Origin: Parabacteroides goldsteinii DSM 19448 = WAL 12034
GTDB lineage: Bacteria > Bacteroidota > Bacteroidia > Bacteroidales > Tannerellaceae
NCBI RefSeq assembly: GCF_000969835.1
Contig: NZ_KQ033912.1
Location: forward strand, 1,258,216-1,322,215
DNA: 64,000 nt
Direction of reading: 5' to 3'
Under the pieces are notes generated by a model, which was given only the letters and a program-made list of their open reading frames with translations, made no database searches and had not been told where the DNA came from. Of the stretch, positions 8,855-17,995 are shown one piece after another. Each line of letters starts with the position of its first letter. Positions within the stretch are counted from its first letter, which is position 1. The position numbers and the translations under genes are program-made.

Positions 8855-10672
8855 TCAATAACCATTTATGATCTTATTCGCTTCTGATATAACCGCCGAA
8901 GCGGGAACACTTTCCAATGTATTTTCATCAAACAGGCTCAAAGCCTTATCTATTTTAGCTTTTGCCTGTCGATTTCCTGACAAATTGAATTCCTCTCTCA
9001 AAATCCTGATTTTCTCAAATGCCTGAATACCGACAATCAGACGCTCAAAACGCATGGAGGTTCTTGCACCCGGATAGATAAAATAAGTATCTCCTCCCGG
9101 CCAGGTATAGAAGCGGCTGTCAAGCAACGGTTCGATTACCCAGCTGTTCAATGCCCAGCGGGAATAACCATCCAGATTTTCTTTCGCCGCATACCAACTG
9201 AACCATTCACATTCGGCAGGCGGATTAAAGGTAAATGTATTCGGACGAGGTTCTTCACAACTGGTATAAAAGGTAGTGACTTTACCCTCAGCCCTACGTT
9301 TAGCCTTCATCTCTTCTGAATATTTCATCCGCAATGCCACACAGTAATCATCCAGTTCGTCAGACAATTCTTCATGTAAAGCACCGGCTAAAGAAACCTT
9401 GAAGTCCGGATCGGCCTTATGTATCACTTTCAATGTTTCCTGCATAACCGCCATAGGACGTTCATCCATAGAAATATGGGTAATATCGAACCAGCCTTTT
9501 TCTTTCAAATGAGCAGCAAACGATCTCAGCATAGTTTCCCATATATCTTCATACTCCAGATCACCGGGTTTCATCTCTATAAACTTCAGACTATTGGTTG
9601 CCTGGTCGAAATACTGAAAAGATAACCTCCAGGGAACCATCGAATAACAGTTTATTTCCTGCGTTACACCGACACTCATCATAAACTCTATCCACCGGTC
9701 GAAAACAGTGTAATCAAAAGACCAGCTGCCGTCTGCCTTCTTCATCCAGGTAATCATCGTTTCAAAATAATCGTACGTTTGCCCATTCCAGGGTTTATGC
9801 ATGATGGAGGCAGTTATGACCTTTCCTCCTGCCTGGCGATACATCTCCATATAGGGACGCATACAATCAAAATGAGCCTTACTCCAGGGTTCAACCTGAT
9901 GATAACGTGCTATTGCGAACGGATTTTGCCATAAGTCAAGATGATAAGTCCACTCGGACGGCATAGGTAAGATGCGATCTTTCACATTGATTTTTAAAAT
10001 AAGTTCCCCGAGTGTTTTATCCCCGTCTTTCAAAATCACTTTGCCCTCATAAATACCAGCCGGACTATCTTGAGGAACCCATACGCGCACCCATCCTCCC
10101 TGAGTAGTACGCTCCGGTAAAGAAAGAACTTTTGTCAGGTGATCTATCGGATCGGCAACCAATGACGAATCAAATGCAGCAGCATCCGGACGGGAGCCAC
10201 ATCCCCCCGTTCCATCCTTATTCAGTTCGTCTGTCATTACATAACAAACAAAACCTGACAGCAACCGATCCTGACCAATCTTGCTTTTCTTATTTTTATG
10301 AACCAGTTCCGTTACAGAAAAGAATAGACTATGTAAAGGTTGATCACCCCATACAACCCACTGGGAAGCAACACGTTCTCCCTTCCATGCCGTCAGTTCG
10401 ATCTCTTTACTTATCCGACTGACAGGGGCCGGTTCTTCTTTTTTATACCGTATATCGGTAGAACCCCAACTTACGCTTGTCCCTTTTACATTTTTCCATA
10501 ATGCCGGATCCGTTGTTGCCGGATTAGGCAATTCTGCATATGTATCTACGGGAAAAGGTGTTTGCCCGGTAGATTGGCCGGAATGAGTGACACCTACCGT
10601 CGATTGCGCCTGTCCCTGTATACTAAAACTGATACTTAAAAATATAGCAACTATTATTTTATTCGATTTCAT
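8855..10672 (-). CDS. GH123-like / DUF4091 glycoside hydrolase
   Basis: 605 residues with an N-terminal signal peptide (to about residue 22). The C-terminal half matches DUF4091/GH123: ITHISMDERP carries an adjacent Asp-Glu pair (Asp403-Glu404), which in GH123 beta-N-acetylgalactosaminidases forms the substrate-assisted catalytic pair. The later FIYPGARTSMRFERL segment is the usual DUF4091 C-terminal signature. An N-terminal beta-sandwich (residues about 60-235) precedes the barrel. GH123 enzymes release beta-GalNAc, for example from glycosphingolipid-type glycans; that substrate is an inference here. It is the last gene of the left proximal PUL, controlled by the switchable FecR. Confidence 0.8.
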   Translation of the reverse strand: MKSNKIIVAIFLSISFSIQGQAQSTVGVTHSGQSTGQTPFPVDTYAELPNPATTDPALWKNVKGTSVSWGSTDIRYKKEEPAPVSRISKEIELTAWKGERVASQWVVWGDQPLHSLFFSVTELVHKNKKSKIGQDRLLSGFVCYVMTDELNKDGTGGCGSRPDAAAFDSSLVADPIDHLTKVLSLPERTTQGGWVRVWVPQDSPAGIYEGKVILKDGDKTLGELILKINVKDRILPMPSEWTYHLDLWQNPFAIARYHQVEPWSKAHFDCMRPYMEMYRQAGGKVITASIMHKPWNGQTYDYFETMITWMKKADGSWSFDYTVFDRWIEFMMSVGVTQEINCYSMVPWRLSFQYFDQATNSLKFIEMKPGDLEYEDIWETMLRSFAAHLKEKGWFDITHISMDERPMAVMQETLKVIHKADPDFKVSLAGALHEELSDELDDYCVALRMKYSEEMKAKRRAEGKVTTFYTSCEEPRPNTFTFNPPAECEWFSWYAAKENLDGYSRWALNSWVIEPLLDSRFYTWPGGDTYFIYPGARTSMRFERLIVGIQAFEKIRILREEFNLSGNRQAKAKIDKALSLFDENTLESVPASAVISEANKIINGY

Positions 10673-10705
10673 ACAAATATGTTTTTACGTTGTTATCAGA
10701 GACAA

Positions 10706-10737
10706 ATAAGGCCGTTGCCAGACGGTAACGGCCTTAT
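10706..10737 (-). terminator. Hairpin between susD and the GH123-like gene
   Basis: ATAAGGCCGTT (10706-10716) and AACGGCCTTAT (10727-10737) form an 11-bp perfect stem with a 10-nt loop. On the minus strand it ends in a short T-rich stretch. It lies in the 87-bp gap between the SusD and GH123-like genes and may act as an attenuator. Confidence 0.7.
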
Positions 10738-10759
10738 CCTGTCAACTTATTCCATTCAA

Positions 10760-12268
10760 TTACCAGTCACCATTCTGAGTACACAACAAGTTGGTTTGTA
10801 TCTCTTTAGCCGGTATGGGCAAATAATAATGACGTTTCTGGAAGCTGGCAAAACGGATTGGGTCCTGCGCTTTCAACTCCTGTTCAAGCAACCCCCAACG
10901 GCGAAGGTCATAGAAACGTTCCCCCTCTTTAAAGAACTCGATAGCACGCTGATGGATCAGTTCTTCCTTAACCGATGCAGCATCTGTCTTGCCGGAATAA
11001 GAAAGCAAGTTACCTCCACGTGTACGTATCTGGTCTATGTAACCGATTGCCTGTGCCGTATTATTCAGATTCAGTTCACACTCAGCCAATAACAAGATCA
11101 CATCGGCAAAACGCATGGCACGTTCGTTGATATAGGAAGGAATTGTTTCCACTTCCTGTTCACGGGTTTTGGAATTCTGATATTTAAGAATCCAGTAAGA
11201 AGCCAGGTCTTCACCGGATAATACTTCCTGAATAGGCTTCATATAATACATACAGCCGGGATAATCCCAGGCAACAGATGTCAATGTACGATAATCATAC
11301 TCTCCGTTTGCCGCTCTTTCTTTCCTGAAAATATCCATCATCTTCTGGGTCGGTTTTGCCTCAAACCATCCGCCAACAGCACCTGCCGCATATTCAACAG
11401 CAATGGTGGTCGACTGGGCAGAATTGGCTGTTTCACCATTATCCCACTGGTCCGATCCGCCTACCGGCTCATAGAGGATCTCAAAAATACTTTCTGCATT
11501 GTTTTCATGCTCCTCATCGAAATTCCAGGTAAAATCATCTACCAGTTTATACGTATACGGAGCTTTAGTCAATGGTTCCAGGGTATTTTTAGCATCCTGC
11601 CATTTTTCCATATACACATACAATTTACCTAAATAAGCATACGAAGTTCCCCGTGTCGGCTTCCCTTTATCATTTGCCAAAGGCAGCAGAGAAGCTGACT
11701 CGATAAAGTCTTTTTCGGCTTGCCCGTACACTTCTGCCTGGCTCGATTTAGCCAACTGGAAAGTAGCCGGGTCCTGAGAAGCTGTTAACCGCAGAGGAAC
11801 ATCACCAAACTCCTTTGCCAACTGAAAATAATACATGCCGCGGATAAAAAGAGCTTCACCACGAATCTGGTCGATGAACTCTTCTGTAAAATCTTTACCG
11901 TCTATTTCTTGCAAAATAGAATTAGCCCTGTAAATAGCATTGTAGAACTGATAAAAGATATTATTTGCCACTGCATTGTTCGGATCATTCGTGAAACGAT
12001 GCATTGAATATATTTCCTGAATATCATTACGGAACTCAATATCATCCGCACGTGAAATGCGAGTCATCAGTCCACGGGTTCCATAATATCCGCCATTCCA
12101 GTTTTTTAGCGGTGTATAACAAGAGGCCATAGCCTGTCTGAAGTCGGCTTCCGTCTTCCAGAAAGTTTCTCCGGTCGGCTTATTCGGATTAGTCAGATCC
12201 AGTTTGCCTTCACAACCATTAAGTGCAATGGAAATAAAAACGAATATGATTAATTTTAATGTTTTCAT
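10760..12268 (-). CDS. SusD/RagB-family surface glycan-binding lipoprotein
   Basis: 502 residues. The lipobox ISIALNGC (Cys19) is followed by EGKLDLTNP with an acidic surface-export signal. SusD helices are recognisable (EALFIRGMYYFQLAKEFGDVPL; SYAYLGKLYVYMEKWQDAKNTLEPL), as is the C-terminal signature (HQRAIEFFKEGERFYDLRRW). It is the partner of the SusC 15 bp upstream and belongs to the left arm of the putative FecR switch. Confidence 0.95.
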   Translation of the reverse strand: MKTLKLIIFVFISIALNGCEGKLDLTNPNKPTGETFWKTEADFRQAMASCYTPLKNWNGGYYGTRGLMTRISRADDIEFRNDIQEIYSMHRFTNDPNNAVANNIFYQFYNAIYRANSILQEIDGKDFTEEFIDQIRGEALFIRGMYYFQLAKEFGDVPLRLTASQDPATFQLAKSSQAEVYGQAEKDFIESASLLPLANDKGKPTRGTSYAYLGKLYVYMEKWQDAKNTLEPLTKAPYTYKLVDDFTWNFDEEHENNAESIFEILYEPVGGSDQWDNGETANSAQSTTIAVEYAAGAVGGWFEAKPTQKMMDIFRKERAANGEYDYRTLTSVAWDYPGCMYYMKPIQEVLSGEDLASYWILKYQNSKTREQEVETIPSYINERAMRFADVILLLAECELNLNNTAQAIGYIDQIRTRGGNLLSYSGKTDAASVKEELIHQRAIEFFKEGERFYDLRRWGLLEQELKAQDPIRFASFQKRHYYLPIPAKEIQTNLLCTQNGDW

Positions 12269-12282
12269 AATGACATGATTTT

Positions 12283-15200
12283 TTAGAATGTAAGATTAAG
12301 TCCCAACATGAATACTCTGTTTGTCGGATAAACAAAGTTATCGAAACCACGGGACGTTGCATTGTCTGCATTATTGATATCAGGAGTGTAACCACTATAT
12401 CCTGTGATTGTAAACAAATTTTCCGCATTCACATATACACGCAGTTTTTGTATTTTATCCTGGAACCAACGATTCGGGAATGTATATCCTAACTGGACAT
12501 TACGCAGACGGAAGAATGAACCGTTTTCAAGGAAACGATCACTCTGAGGCCGGGTGTTCTGGTTCGGATCATCCCAAACTAAACGAGGATGCGATGCACC
12601 GGGATTGTCCGGAGTCCAGTAATCGAGCGTAGAAGCCAGGAAGTTCGTTCCTTTATTTACACCTTCCAACTCTAAACGGGTTCCATTATACACTTTATTG
12701 CCAAAAACACCCTGCATGCCCAATAAAAGGTCAAATCCCTTGTAGCTTGCATTCAGATTTAATCCCATAGTCAGTGTCGGGAACGGACTGCCGCAATAGA
12801 CACGATCGTCATCCGTAATTTTTCCGTCACCATTAGAATCCTTGAAACGGATATCTCCGGGTTTTGCATTCGGCTGAATCAAATTACCATCCTTTACATA
12901 TGCATCTATCTCCGCCTGGTTCTGGAACAGACCTTCTGTTGGGATCAACCAGAAACCACCGATCGGATAGCCGGCCAACGTACGGGTCGTAGCTACATTG
13001 GTACGGTTTTTACCACCTTCAATCACCTGGTTGGCATCTCCCATTTCTACAACTTCATTTTTCATCGCATTACCGGTCCAGGTAATTCCATAAGAAAAAT
13101 CTTTTGAAGGGGCATCATTCCAACCCACAGTCCATTCCACACCTGTATTTTTAATTTTACCGGCATTACGGACGGGGTCGTTTGCACCACCTGTCGAAAT
13201 AGGAATAGGCACTGTCAACAATATATCTTTAGTATTCTTACGATACCAGTCACCCGTGATCATCAACCGTGAGTTCATAAAAGCCATATCTACACCGATA
13301 TTGGTCATTTCCGTTTCTTCCCATTTAATTGCCGGATTCGCAAAATCTTTCGGGAATGCACCACTGATCAAACCGCCGTTACCATCCGGATAATTAATAT
13401 TGGATGTAATAACACTGGTGTACATATAGTCGTCAATTTCCTGATTACCCAGGATACCATATCCCGCTCTCAACTTCAACTGGTCCATCCAGCTCTTCGA
13501 CTGTTCCATAAAATGTTCTTCCGCGATATTCCAACCGACCGAAACGGAGGGGAAATGTCCGTATCGATTCTCTTTGGCAAATTTGGAAGAACCGTCCCGG
13601 CGATAAGTCGCTGTAATCAAATAACGATTATCATATGAATAGAATACACGGGAAATGATTGAGGTCAACGCGCTCTCTTTCGACCATGTATCATTCATAC
13701 GGTCCTGTGTAGCAGCACCTACTTCAGTTATTCCTTCAGGCAACCCCTTACCGGAAGCCAGTATATAACGGGTATGATAATTCTGATAAGAATATCCCAA
13801 CAAAGCACTGATCTTATGTTTGCCGAATGTCTGATCAAACGTCAACAGATTTTCAATCAGGAAATTATTCTTTTGATAACGATATTCGGTCATATTGGAT
13901 ACAGCGTTATTACGCAAACCGAAATCATAGATATTTTCATAAGATGTATTCCGTTCAAAGGAGAGATCAGGAGTTGCATTCAGACGGTATTTAAATCCTA
14001 AAGGCAATTTAACCTCTGCATACAGGTTGATATAAGCATTATATGCATTCCATGTCCTGCGCGTCAGGTTTTCATCCAGGATACCCAACGGATTAGGAAT
14101 ATCGGTTGCATCACCATACACTTTACCATAGCCTCCCTTTTCGTTGGTCGGATCATATTTTTGAAGAGTCGGTATAGACTGAAGGATAATACCCAGATAA
14201 CCACCGCGTGCAAAACCGTACAAAGGATTATTCTGTTGTGAACTGAACACGACATTGTTTCCAAAAGTAAACCAACCACGCTTATATTCCGATTTAAACT
14301 GGGCATTATAGCGTTGATAATTCGTACCTTTTATTGTTCCGTCCTGATTGACATAACCAAGACCTGTATAATAAGTAAAATACTTTGTGCCGCCTCTGAC
14401 CGTCAGGTTATAATTCTGCATCAAGGCAGGTCCCATCATTTCATCCTGCCAGTCATTACTTTCTTTCATATCGGTTGCCATTTCAAGCGGACTGGCACCG
14501 ATAGCCTGACGGGAAACAGTTGTCAGGCGCGCCCAATCTTCCGCTCCCAGCATATCCAGATATTTGGACGGAGTTTGCACACCGACATTCACCGAAGCAT
14601 CGATAATCGGTTTTCCTTCCGTATTGGAACCGGATTTTGTGGTAACAATAATAACGCCATTGGCAGCACGTGAACCGTAGATGGCAGCAGAAGAGGCATC
14701 TTTCAGTACATCTATACTTTCAATATCGTTCGGATTCAGATGGTCCATGCTGCTCATATACATTCCATCCACAATATACAGCGGACTGGCATTGTTCAAG
14801 GTTCCGATACCACGAACCATGATACGGCTACTCTGTCCCGGAGCCCCCCCCTGGGATACGATATCGACCCCGGCAATTTTACCCTGAAGGGCCTGCCCGA
14901 TATTCACATTACTCTGCGTACTCAGCTTCTCGGTACTGATATTTGCCACGGAACCGGTAAGGTCGGCTTTCTTCTGTGTACCATATCCGATTACGACCAC
15001 TTCATCCAGAGTCTTGGTATCTTCCACCAATATAACACGAAGCGTATTCTGATTGGTAATTGTAATTTCTTTCGTCAGATAACCGATATAAGAAACTTCC
15101 AAAACTGAGCCGGATTGGGCCTCGATGGAAAATTCTCCATTGATATCTGTCACGGTACCGTTAGTCGTACCTTTAATTATCACATTCGCCCCGATAACCG

Positions 15201-15642
15201 GTTCGCCGTTTGAATCGAGTATCGTTCCATCGATTTTTCTTACCTGTTGCTGGATTTCAGCATCCGTTTTTCCTGTTACTTTGGTTAGTACGATATGCGT
15301 ACCTTCCATATCAAAATCGATTTCCGAATCCTTCAGGATATTTCTAAGGACTGCCGATACCGGCTCATTTTTAACTTTGACAGAGACCTTGCGGTTCACA
15401 TCTACCTGATTATTATAGATAAACAGATAATCGGTCTGTTTTTCGATTTCGCCTAATACTTCGTCCAGCTGGGCATTACGTTTACTAATACTCACCCGGG
15501 CATTTTGTGAATGTGTATTTTCTGCGAAAGAGCAGAACACACATACTAAGAGTAGGAACGTGGTGATTCGCATAATTCTAAAGATTTGTTTAAGTTTCGG
15601 GCTTTTAGGATAATACCTACCCGACAAAGAGTTTTTTTTCAT
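12283..15642 (-). CDS. SusC/RagA TonB-dependent transporter with STN domain, left switch arm
   Basis: 1119 residues. The long N-region and signal peptide run to about residue 46, with STN about 48-118, carboxypeptidase-like domain about 135-210, and DEVVVIGYGTQKKADLTGSV near 213, followed by plug and barrel ending in MLGLNLTF. The signal and STN region is nearly the same as that of the SusC at 18086 in the other arm, in protein and in DNA, while the plug and barrel differ. It follows the complete FecR gene and should signal to it. Confidence 0.97.
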   Translation of the reverse strand: MKKNSLSGRYYPKSPKLKQIFRIMRITTFLLLVCVFCSFAENTHSQNARVSISKRNAQLDEVLGEIEKQTDYLFIYNNQVDVNRKVSVKVKNEPVSAVLRNILKDSEIDFDMEGTHIVLTKVTGKTDAEIQQQVRKIDGTILDSNGEPVIGANVIIKGTTNGTVTDINGEFSIEAQSGSVLEVSYIGYLTKEITITNQNTLRVILVEDTKTLDEVVVIGYGTQKKADLTGSVANISTEKLSTQSNVNIGQALQGKIAGVDIVSQGGAPGQSSRIMVRGIGTLNNASPLYIVDGMYMSSMDHLNPNDIESIDVLKDASSAAIYGSRAANGVIIVTTKSGSNTEGKPIIDASVNVGVQTPSKYLDMLGAEDWARLTTVSRQAIGASPLEMATDMKESNDWQDEMMGPALMQNYNLTVRGGTKYFTYYTGLGYVNQDGTIKGTNYQRYNAQFKSEYKRGWFTFGNNVVFSSQQNNPLYGFARGGYLGIILQSIPTLQKYDPTNEKGGYGKVYGDATDIPNPLGILDENLTRRTWNAYNAYINLYAEVKLPLGFKYRLNATPDLSFERNTSYENIYDFGLRNNAVSNMTEYRYQKNNFLIENLLTFDQTFGKHKISALLGYSYQNYHTRYILASGKGLPEGITEVGAATQDRMNDTWSKESALTSIISRVFYSYDNRYLITATYRRDGSSKFAKENRYGHFPSVSVGWNIAEEHFMEQSKSWMDQLKLRAGYGILGNQEIDDYMYTSVITSNINYPDGNGGLISGAFPKDFANPAIKWEETEMTNIGVDMAFMNSRLMITGDWYRKNTKDILLTVPIPISTGGANDPVRNAGKIKNTGVEWTVGWNDAPSKDFSYGITWTGNAMKNEVVEMGDANQVIEGGKNRTNVATTRTLAGYPIGGFWLIPTEGLFQNQAEIDAYVKDGNLIQPNAKPGDIRFKDSNGDGKITDDDRVYCGSPFPTLTMGLNLNASYKGFDLLLGMQGVFGNKVYNGTRLELEGVNKGTNFLASTLDYWTPDNPGASHPRLVWDDPNQNTRPQSDRFLENGSFFRLRNVQLGYTFPNRWFQDKIQKLRVYVNAENLFTITGYSGYTPDINNADNATSRGFDNFVYPTNRVFMLGLNLTF

Positions 15643-15696
15643 ACCTTTGTTGATGATTTGAAGTTAATACAGTTTTTAATTGAATTGTGTTGATTG

Positions 15697-15732
15697 AATG
15701 CCGGTAATTGCCCCCCAGCGTTTGCCGGCATT
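15697..15732 (-). promoter_or_regulatory. Conserved stem-loop in the fecR-susC gap, left arm
   Basis: AATGCCGG (15697-15704) pairs with CCGGCATT (15725-15732). On the minus strand the loop carries GCTGGGGGGCAAT (15707-15719). The same loop word and a related stem occur in the right arm at 17996-18027. The conservation suggests a functional RNA leader or operator for susC. Confidence 0.55.
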
Positions 15733-15802
15733 TTTCAGCTAGTGATCATGTATATTATTCATAAGCATTCTTTTAAAGTTAATAATATCATTAATTACAA
15801 TC

Positions 15803-16747
15803 TTATTCTATATAAATTATCTGGTTCTCGTCATCCCGCTGATAAGTAAACTTTATATCCTTCTGCAATACCCTCAGCGCATAATCGATACCGTCTGTCT
15901 GTCGGAATTTACCCGTGTAAACGTATTTAAAGACATTCTTGTTTTTTACCTGAATTGTTAATCCATAGTATTTTTCAAAATCTTTCATAATGGATGTAAA
16001 TGTTTCATTCTTAAAGCAAATCAAGCCTTCCTTCCAGCGGTAAGGATTATAGTCGTCCACAGCGGTTACATGCAATTTACCGTCTTGCAGAAAAACCTTA
16101 TTGTTCGGTTTCAGAGTTATTTTTTGCGTGGAGTCGCTTGCTGAAGCTACCTTTACGCTACCCGACATTAACGTTGTTTCAAACTCGCCTGTTTCTGAAT
16201 AGGCATTTACATCAAATTGGGTACCCAATACCTCTACGTTATAATTATCCGTTTGCACGATGAACGGTTTGCTTTTATCTTTTGTCACATCGAAATAGGC
16301 TTCGCCATCCAAGACCACCTGGCGATTATTTTTACCGAATTTCACCGGATATGACAGTGAAGTCCTGGCATTTAGCCAGACATTTGTGCCATCGACCAAT
16401 GTGATATTGATACGTTGGCCTGCCGGGACAGTGATTGTCTGCATCGCCATCAATTCTTTTTCCAACGAAGACTGATAATAAAAATAACTTCCTCCCAAAG
16501 TGATTGCGACAACTGCGGCTATTTTGATTAACTCAGTTCTAAGAGAACTAAGGTTTATAGAAAATCTTTTCTTACCGTTCTTAATTATTTCTTCATTCCC
16601 CAAAAGCAACATGGCATCAAACAATTTCCGTTCTTTCAAAAAGGCCAGGCGGTTCTCAGCAGACTCTTCCATCCACTGTTTTACAGCCGCTTCCTCCTCA
16701 AATGATGCGTTGCCTTCAAAAAATTTATATAATATATCTTTGTTCAT
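15803..16747 (-). CDS. FecR-family anti-sigma factor, complete, in the expressed position of an invertible locus
   Basis: 314 residues. The cytoplasmic head is residues 1-63, the membrane segment about 74-93, the FecR domain contains TVPAGQRINITLVDGTNVWL and LDGEAYFDV, and DUF4974 is at the C-terminus (FKNETFTSIMKDFEKYYGLTI). Codons 64-79 lie in a 47-bp repeat whose inverted copy is in the fecR cassette at 17178. Unlike the other FecR genes here, no sigma gene precedes it, so its sigma partner must be encoded elsewhere. The homologous body at 17265 shares LCFKNETF.SIMKDFEKYYG and the terminal LRVLQKDIKF segment. Inversion of the segment would leave this body without its head and upstream region. 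Confidence 0.95.
   Translation of the reverse strand: MNKDILYKFFEGNASFEEEAAVKQWMEESAENRLAFLKERKLFDAMLLLGNEEIIKNGKKRFSINLSSLRTELIKIAAVVAITLGGSYFYYQSSLEKELMAMQTITVPAGQRINITLVDGTNVWLNARTSLSYPVKFGKNNRQVVLDGEAYFDVTKDKSKPFIVQTDNYNVEVLGTQFDVNAYSETGEFETTLMSGSVKVASASDSTQKITLKPNNKVFLQDGKLHVTAVDDYNPYRWKEGLICFKNETFTSIMKDFEKYYGLTIQVKNKNVFKYVYTGKFRQTDGIDYALRVLQKDIKFTYQRDDENQIIYIE
16512..16558 (-). repeat. Left copy of 47-bp perfect inverted repeat within fecR
   Basis: The reverse complement is identical over all 47 bases to 17178-17224; identity stops abruptly on both sides. It contains the dyad AGTTCTAAGAGAACT (16535-16549). It encodes residues 64-79 of the left FecR, at the start of the membrane segment. 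Confidence 0.95.
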
Positions 16748-17177
16748 TTTATATCGTTTAGGATTACCCTTCTATACTAATAGCAGTTCAGACTTGCATA
16801 TCCCTAGTAAAAATATAAAAAAAATATTACAAACTCAATTTTTCCTTTATATGATATTGTCTCCAGTGGTGTCAATAAAGAGAGAGAGACAGCTCTGATT
16901 TTATCAAATTTGTTTGTGAAGTCTAACTCTCACCCCATTGCAGTGGGTATTTTTCCCCATTGCTGTGGGGATTATTCCCCTTTGTAATGGGGAAAATTCC
17001 CCACATTAACAAAAACAGTGGGGAATTTTAGCGAAAGAAACATTCTGCGGTAGAAATCCGATCCGCCCAATAGAGCTGAAATAAAATGATACTTTACATT
17101 TTATTTCTTTTTTTATCCTGCCGGGCCTGTTTTTGAATCCTTCCAAAGAAATATTAAAACTCTTTCTAGAGAAATAG
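16559..17177. other. Candidate invertible DNA segment carrying fecR head and upstream region
   Basis: These 619 bp lie between the two 47-bp inverted repeats. They hold codons 1-63 of the left fecR, the untranslated upstream region, a phased repeat array (16933-17029) and no other credible gene. Swapping the orientation would join the same head in frame to the right cassette. The 430 bp upstream of the fecR start contain no complete TTTG-N19/20-TAnnTTTG promoter; on the minus strand a weak TTTG-N20-TACTAGGG is present near 16805-16836. No recombinase gene is inside. Confidence 0.75.
16933..17029. repeat. Phased 22-bp dyad repeat array
   Basis: Three 22-bp units start with CCCC (16933, 16955, 16977) and a longer fourth runs from 16999 to 17029. 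Unit 2 reads CCCCATTGCTGTGGGG followed by ATTATT. AAAATTCCCCAC (16993-17004) and GTGGGGAATTTT (17018-17029) also make a 12-bp perfect hairpin. The two-turn spacing suggests a protein bound on one DNA face, or structured RNA. Confidence 0.8.
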
Positions 17178-17224
17178 ATAAACCTTAGTTCTCTTAGAAC
17201 TGAGTTAATCAAAATAGCCGCAGT
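17178..17224 (+). repeat. Right copy of 47-bp perfect inverted repeat
   Basis: Identical to the reverse complement of 16512-16558. Core dyad AGTTCTCTTAGAACT at 17187-17201. The codon directly upstream in the fecR frame is TAG (17175-17177), so the right cassette cannot be read from outside the repeat in this orientation. Confidence 0.95.
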
Positions 17225-17264
17225 CATCGCCCTTACGCTTGGCGGGAGTTTTATCTACCGGCAA

Positions 17265-17933
17265 ATGCAAACGGAACAGACTCCGATAGCATTGCAAACA
17301 ATCACTGTCCCGGCAGGACAACGCATCAATATTACATTAGCTGACGGAACAAATGTCTGGCTGAACGCACGGACTACCATTCAATACCCAATCACCTTTA
17401 ACGAAAAGGAACGTCTGGTCAAACTGGACGGCGAAGCCTATTTCGATGTGACAAAAGATAAAAGCAAACCGTTCATCGTGCAAACAAATAATTATAACGT
17501 AGAGGTATTGGGAACTAAATTCGATGTCGACTCTTATTCGGAAACAGAAATATTTGAAACAACCCTGATGGAAGGAAGTGTGAGAATTTCTTCCCTGACC
17601 GATGCAAACGAAAGCCTGATGCTCACACCACACAATAAAGCCTATCTGCATGATGGCAAACTGCGGGTGAAACCGGTAGACGATTATACGCCTTACCGCT
17701 GGCGGGAAGGCCTGATCTGTTTCAAAAACGAGACATTTGCATCGATCATGAAAGATTTTGAGAAATACTATGGGATAAACATCTATATCACAAACAAACA
17801 AGTACAAAAATACTTGTATACAGGAAAGTTCAGACAAACCGACGGTGTTGATTATGCATTGAGGGTTTTACAAAAAGATATAAAGTTTGCCTATGAACGG
17901 GATGACGACAATCACATTATTTATATCAAATGA
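17265..17933 (+). CDS. Headless FecR cassette (silent partner of the invertible locus)
   Basis: The first ATG in frame is 17265 (222 residues), but FecR homology begins at 17178, inside the inverted repeat, giving 251 open codons. A TAG stop precedes them. There is no cytoplasmic anti-sigma head. The membrane segment (from 17202: LIKIAAVIALTLGGSFIY), FecR domain (LADGTNVWLNARTTIQYP, LDGEAYFDV) and DUF4974 domain are intact without frameshift. Joined to the 63-residue head by inversion, it would make 314 residues, exactly the length of the left FecR. It heads the right arm SusC-SusD-GH29 set. As drawn it is probably untranslated or makes a fragment; a plain pseudogene is the alternative, but the intact frame argues against that. 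Confidence 0.85.
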   Translation: MQTEQTPIALQTITVPAGQRINITLADGTNVWLNARTTIQYPITFNEKERLVKLDGEAYFDVTKDKSKPFIVQTNNYNVEVLGTKFDVDSYSETEIFETTLMEGSVRISSLTDANESLMLTPHNKAYLHDGKLRVKPVDDYTPYRWREGLICFKNETFASIMKDFEKYYGINIYITNKQVQKYLYTGKFRQTDGVDYALRVLQKDIKFAYERDDDNHIIYIK

Positions 17934-17995
17934 TTTTAACAATATGTTTCACCTAAATTAAAATGCTTATGGGATAAAAAATTTGTTAACCGTAA

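Noticed and set aside
17006..17227. Minus-strand 73-codon open frame in the invertible segment
   Set aside because: Its first residues are only the 47-bp repeat read in the opposite direction; the rest has no family features.
17265..17933. Right fecR as a simple decayed pseudogene
   Set aside because: The frame is intact from the repeat to the stop, all FecR and DUF4974 motifs are kept, and the joined length equals the left gene, which fits a silent cassette better than decay.
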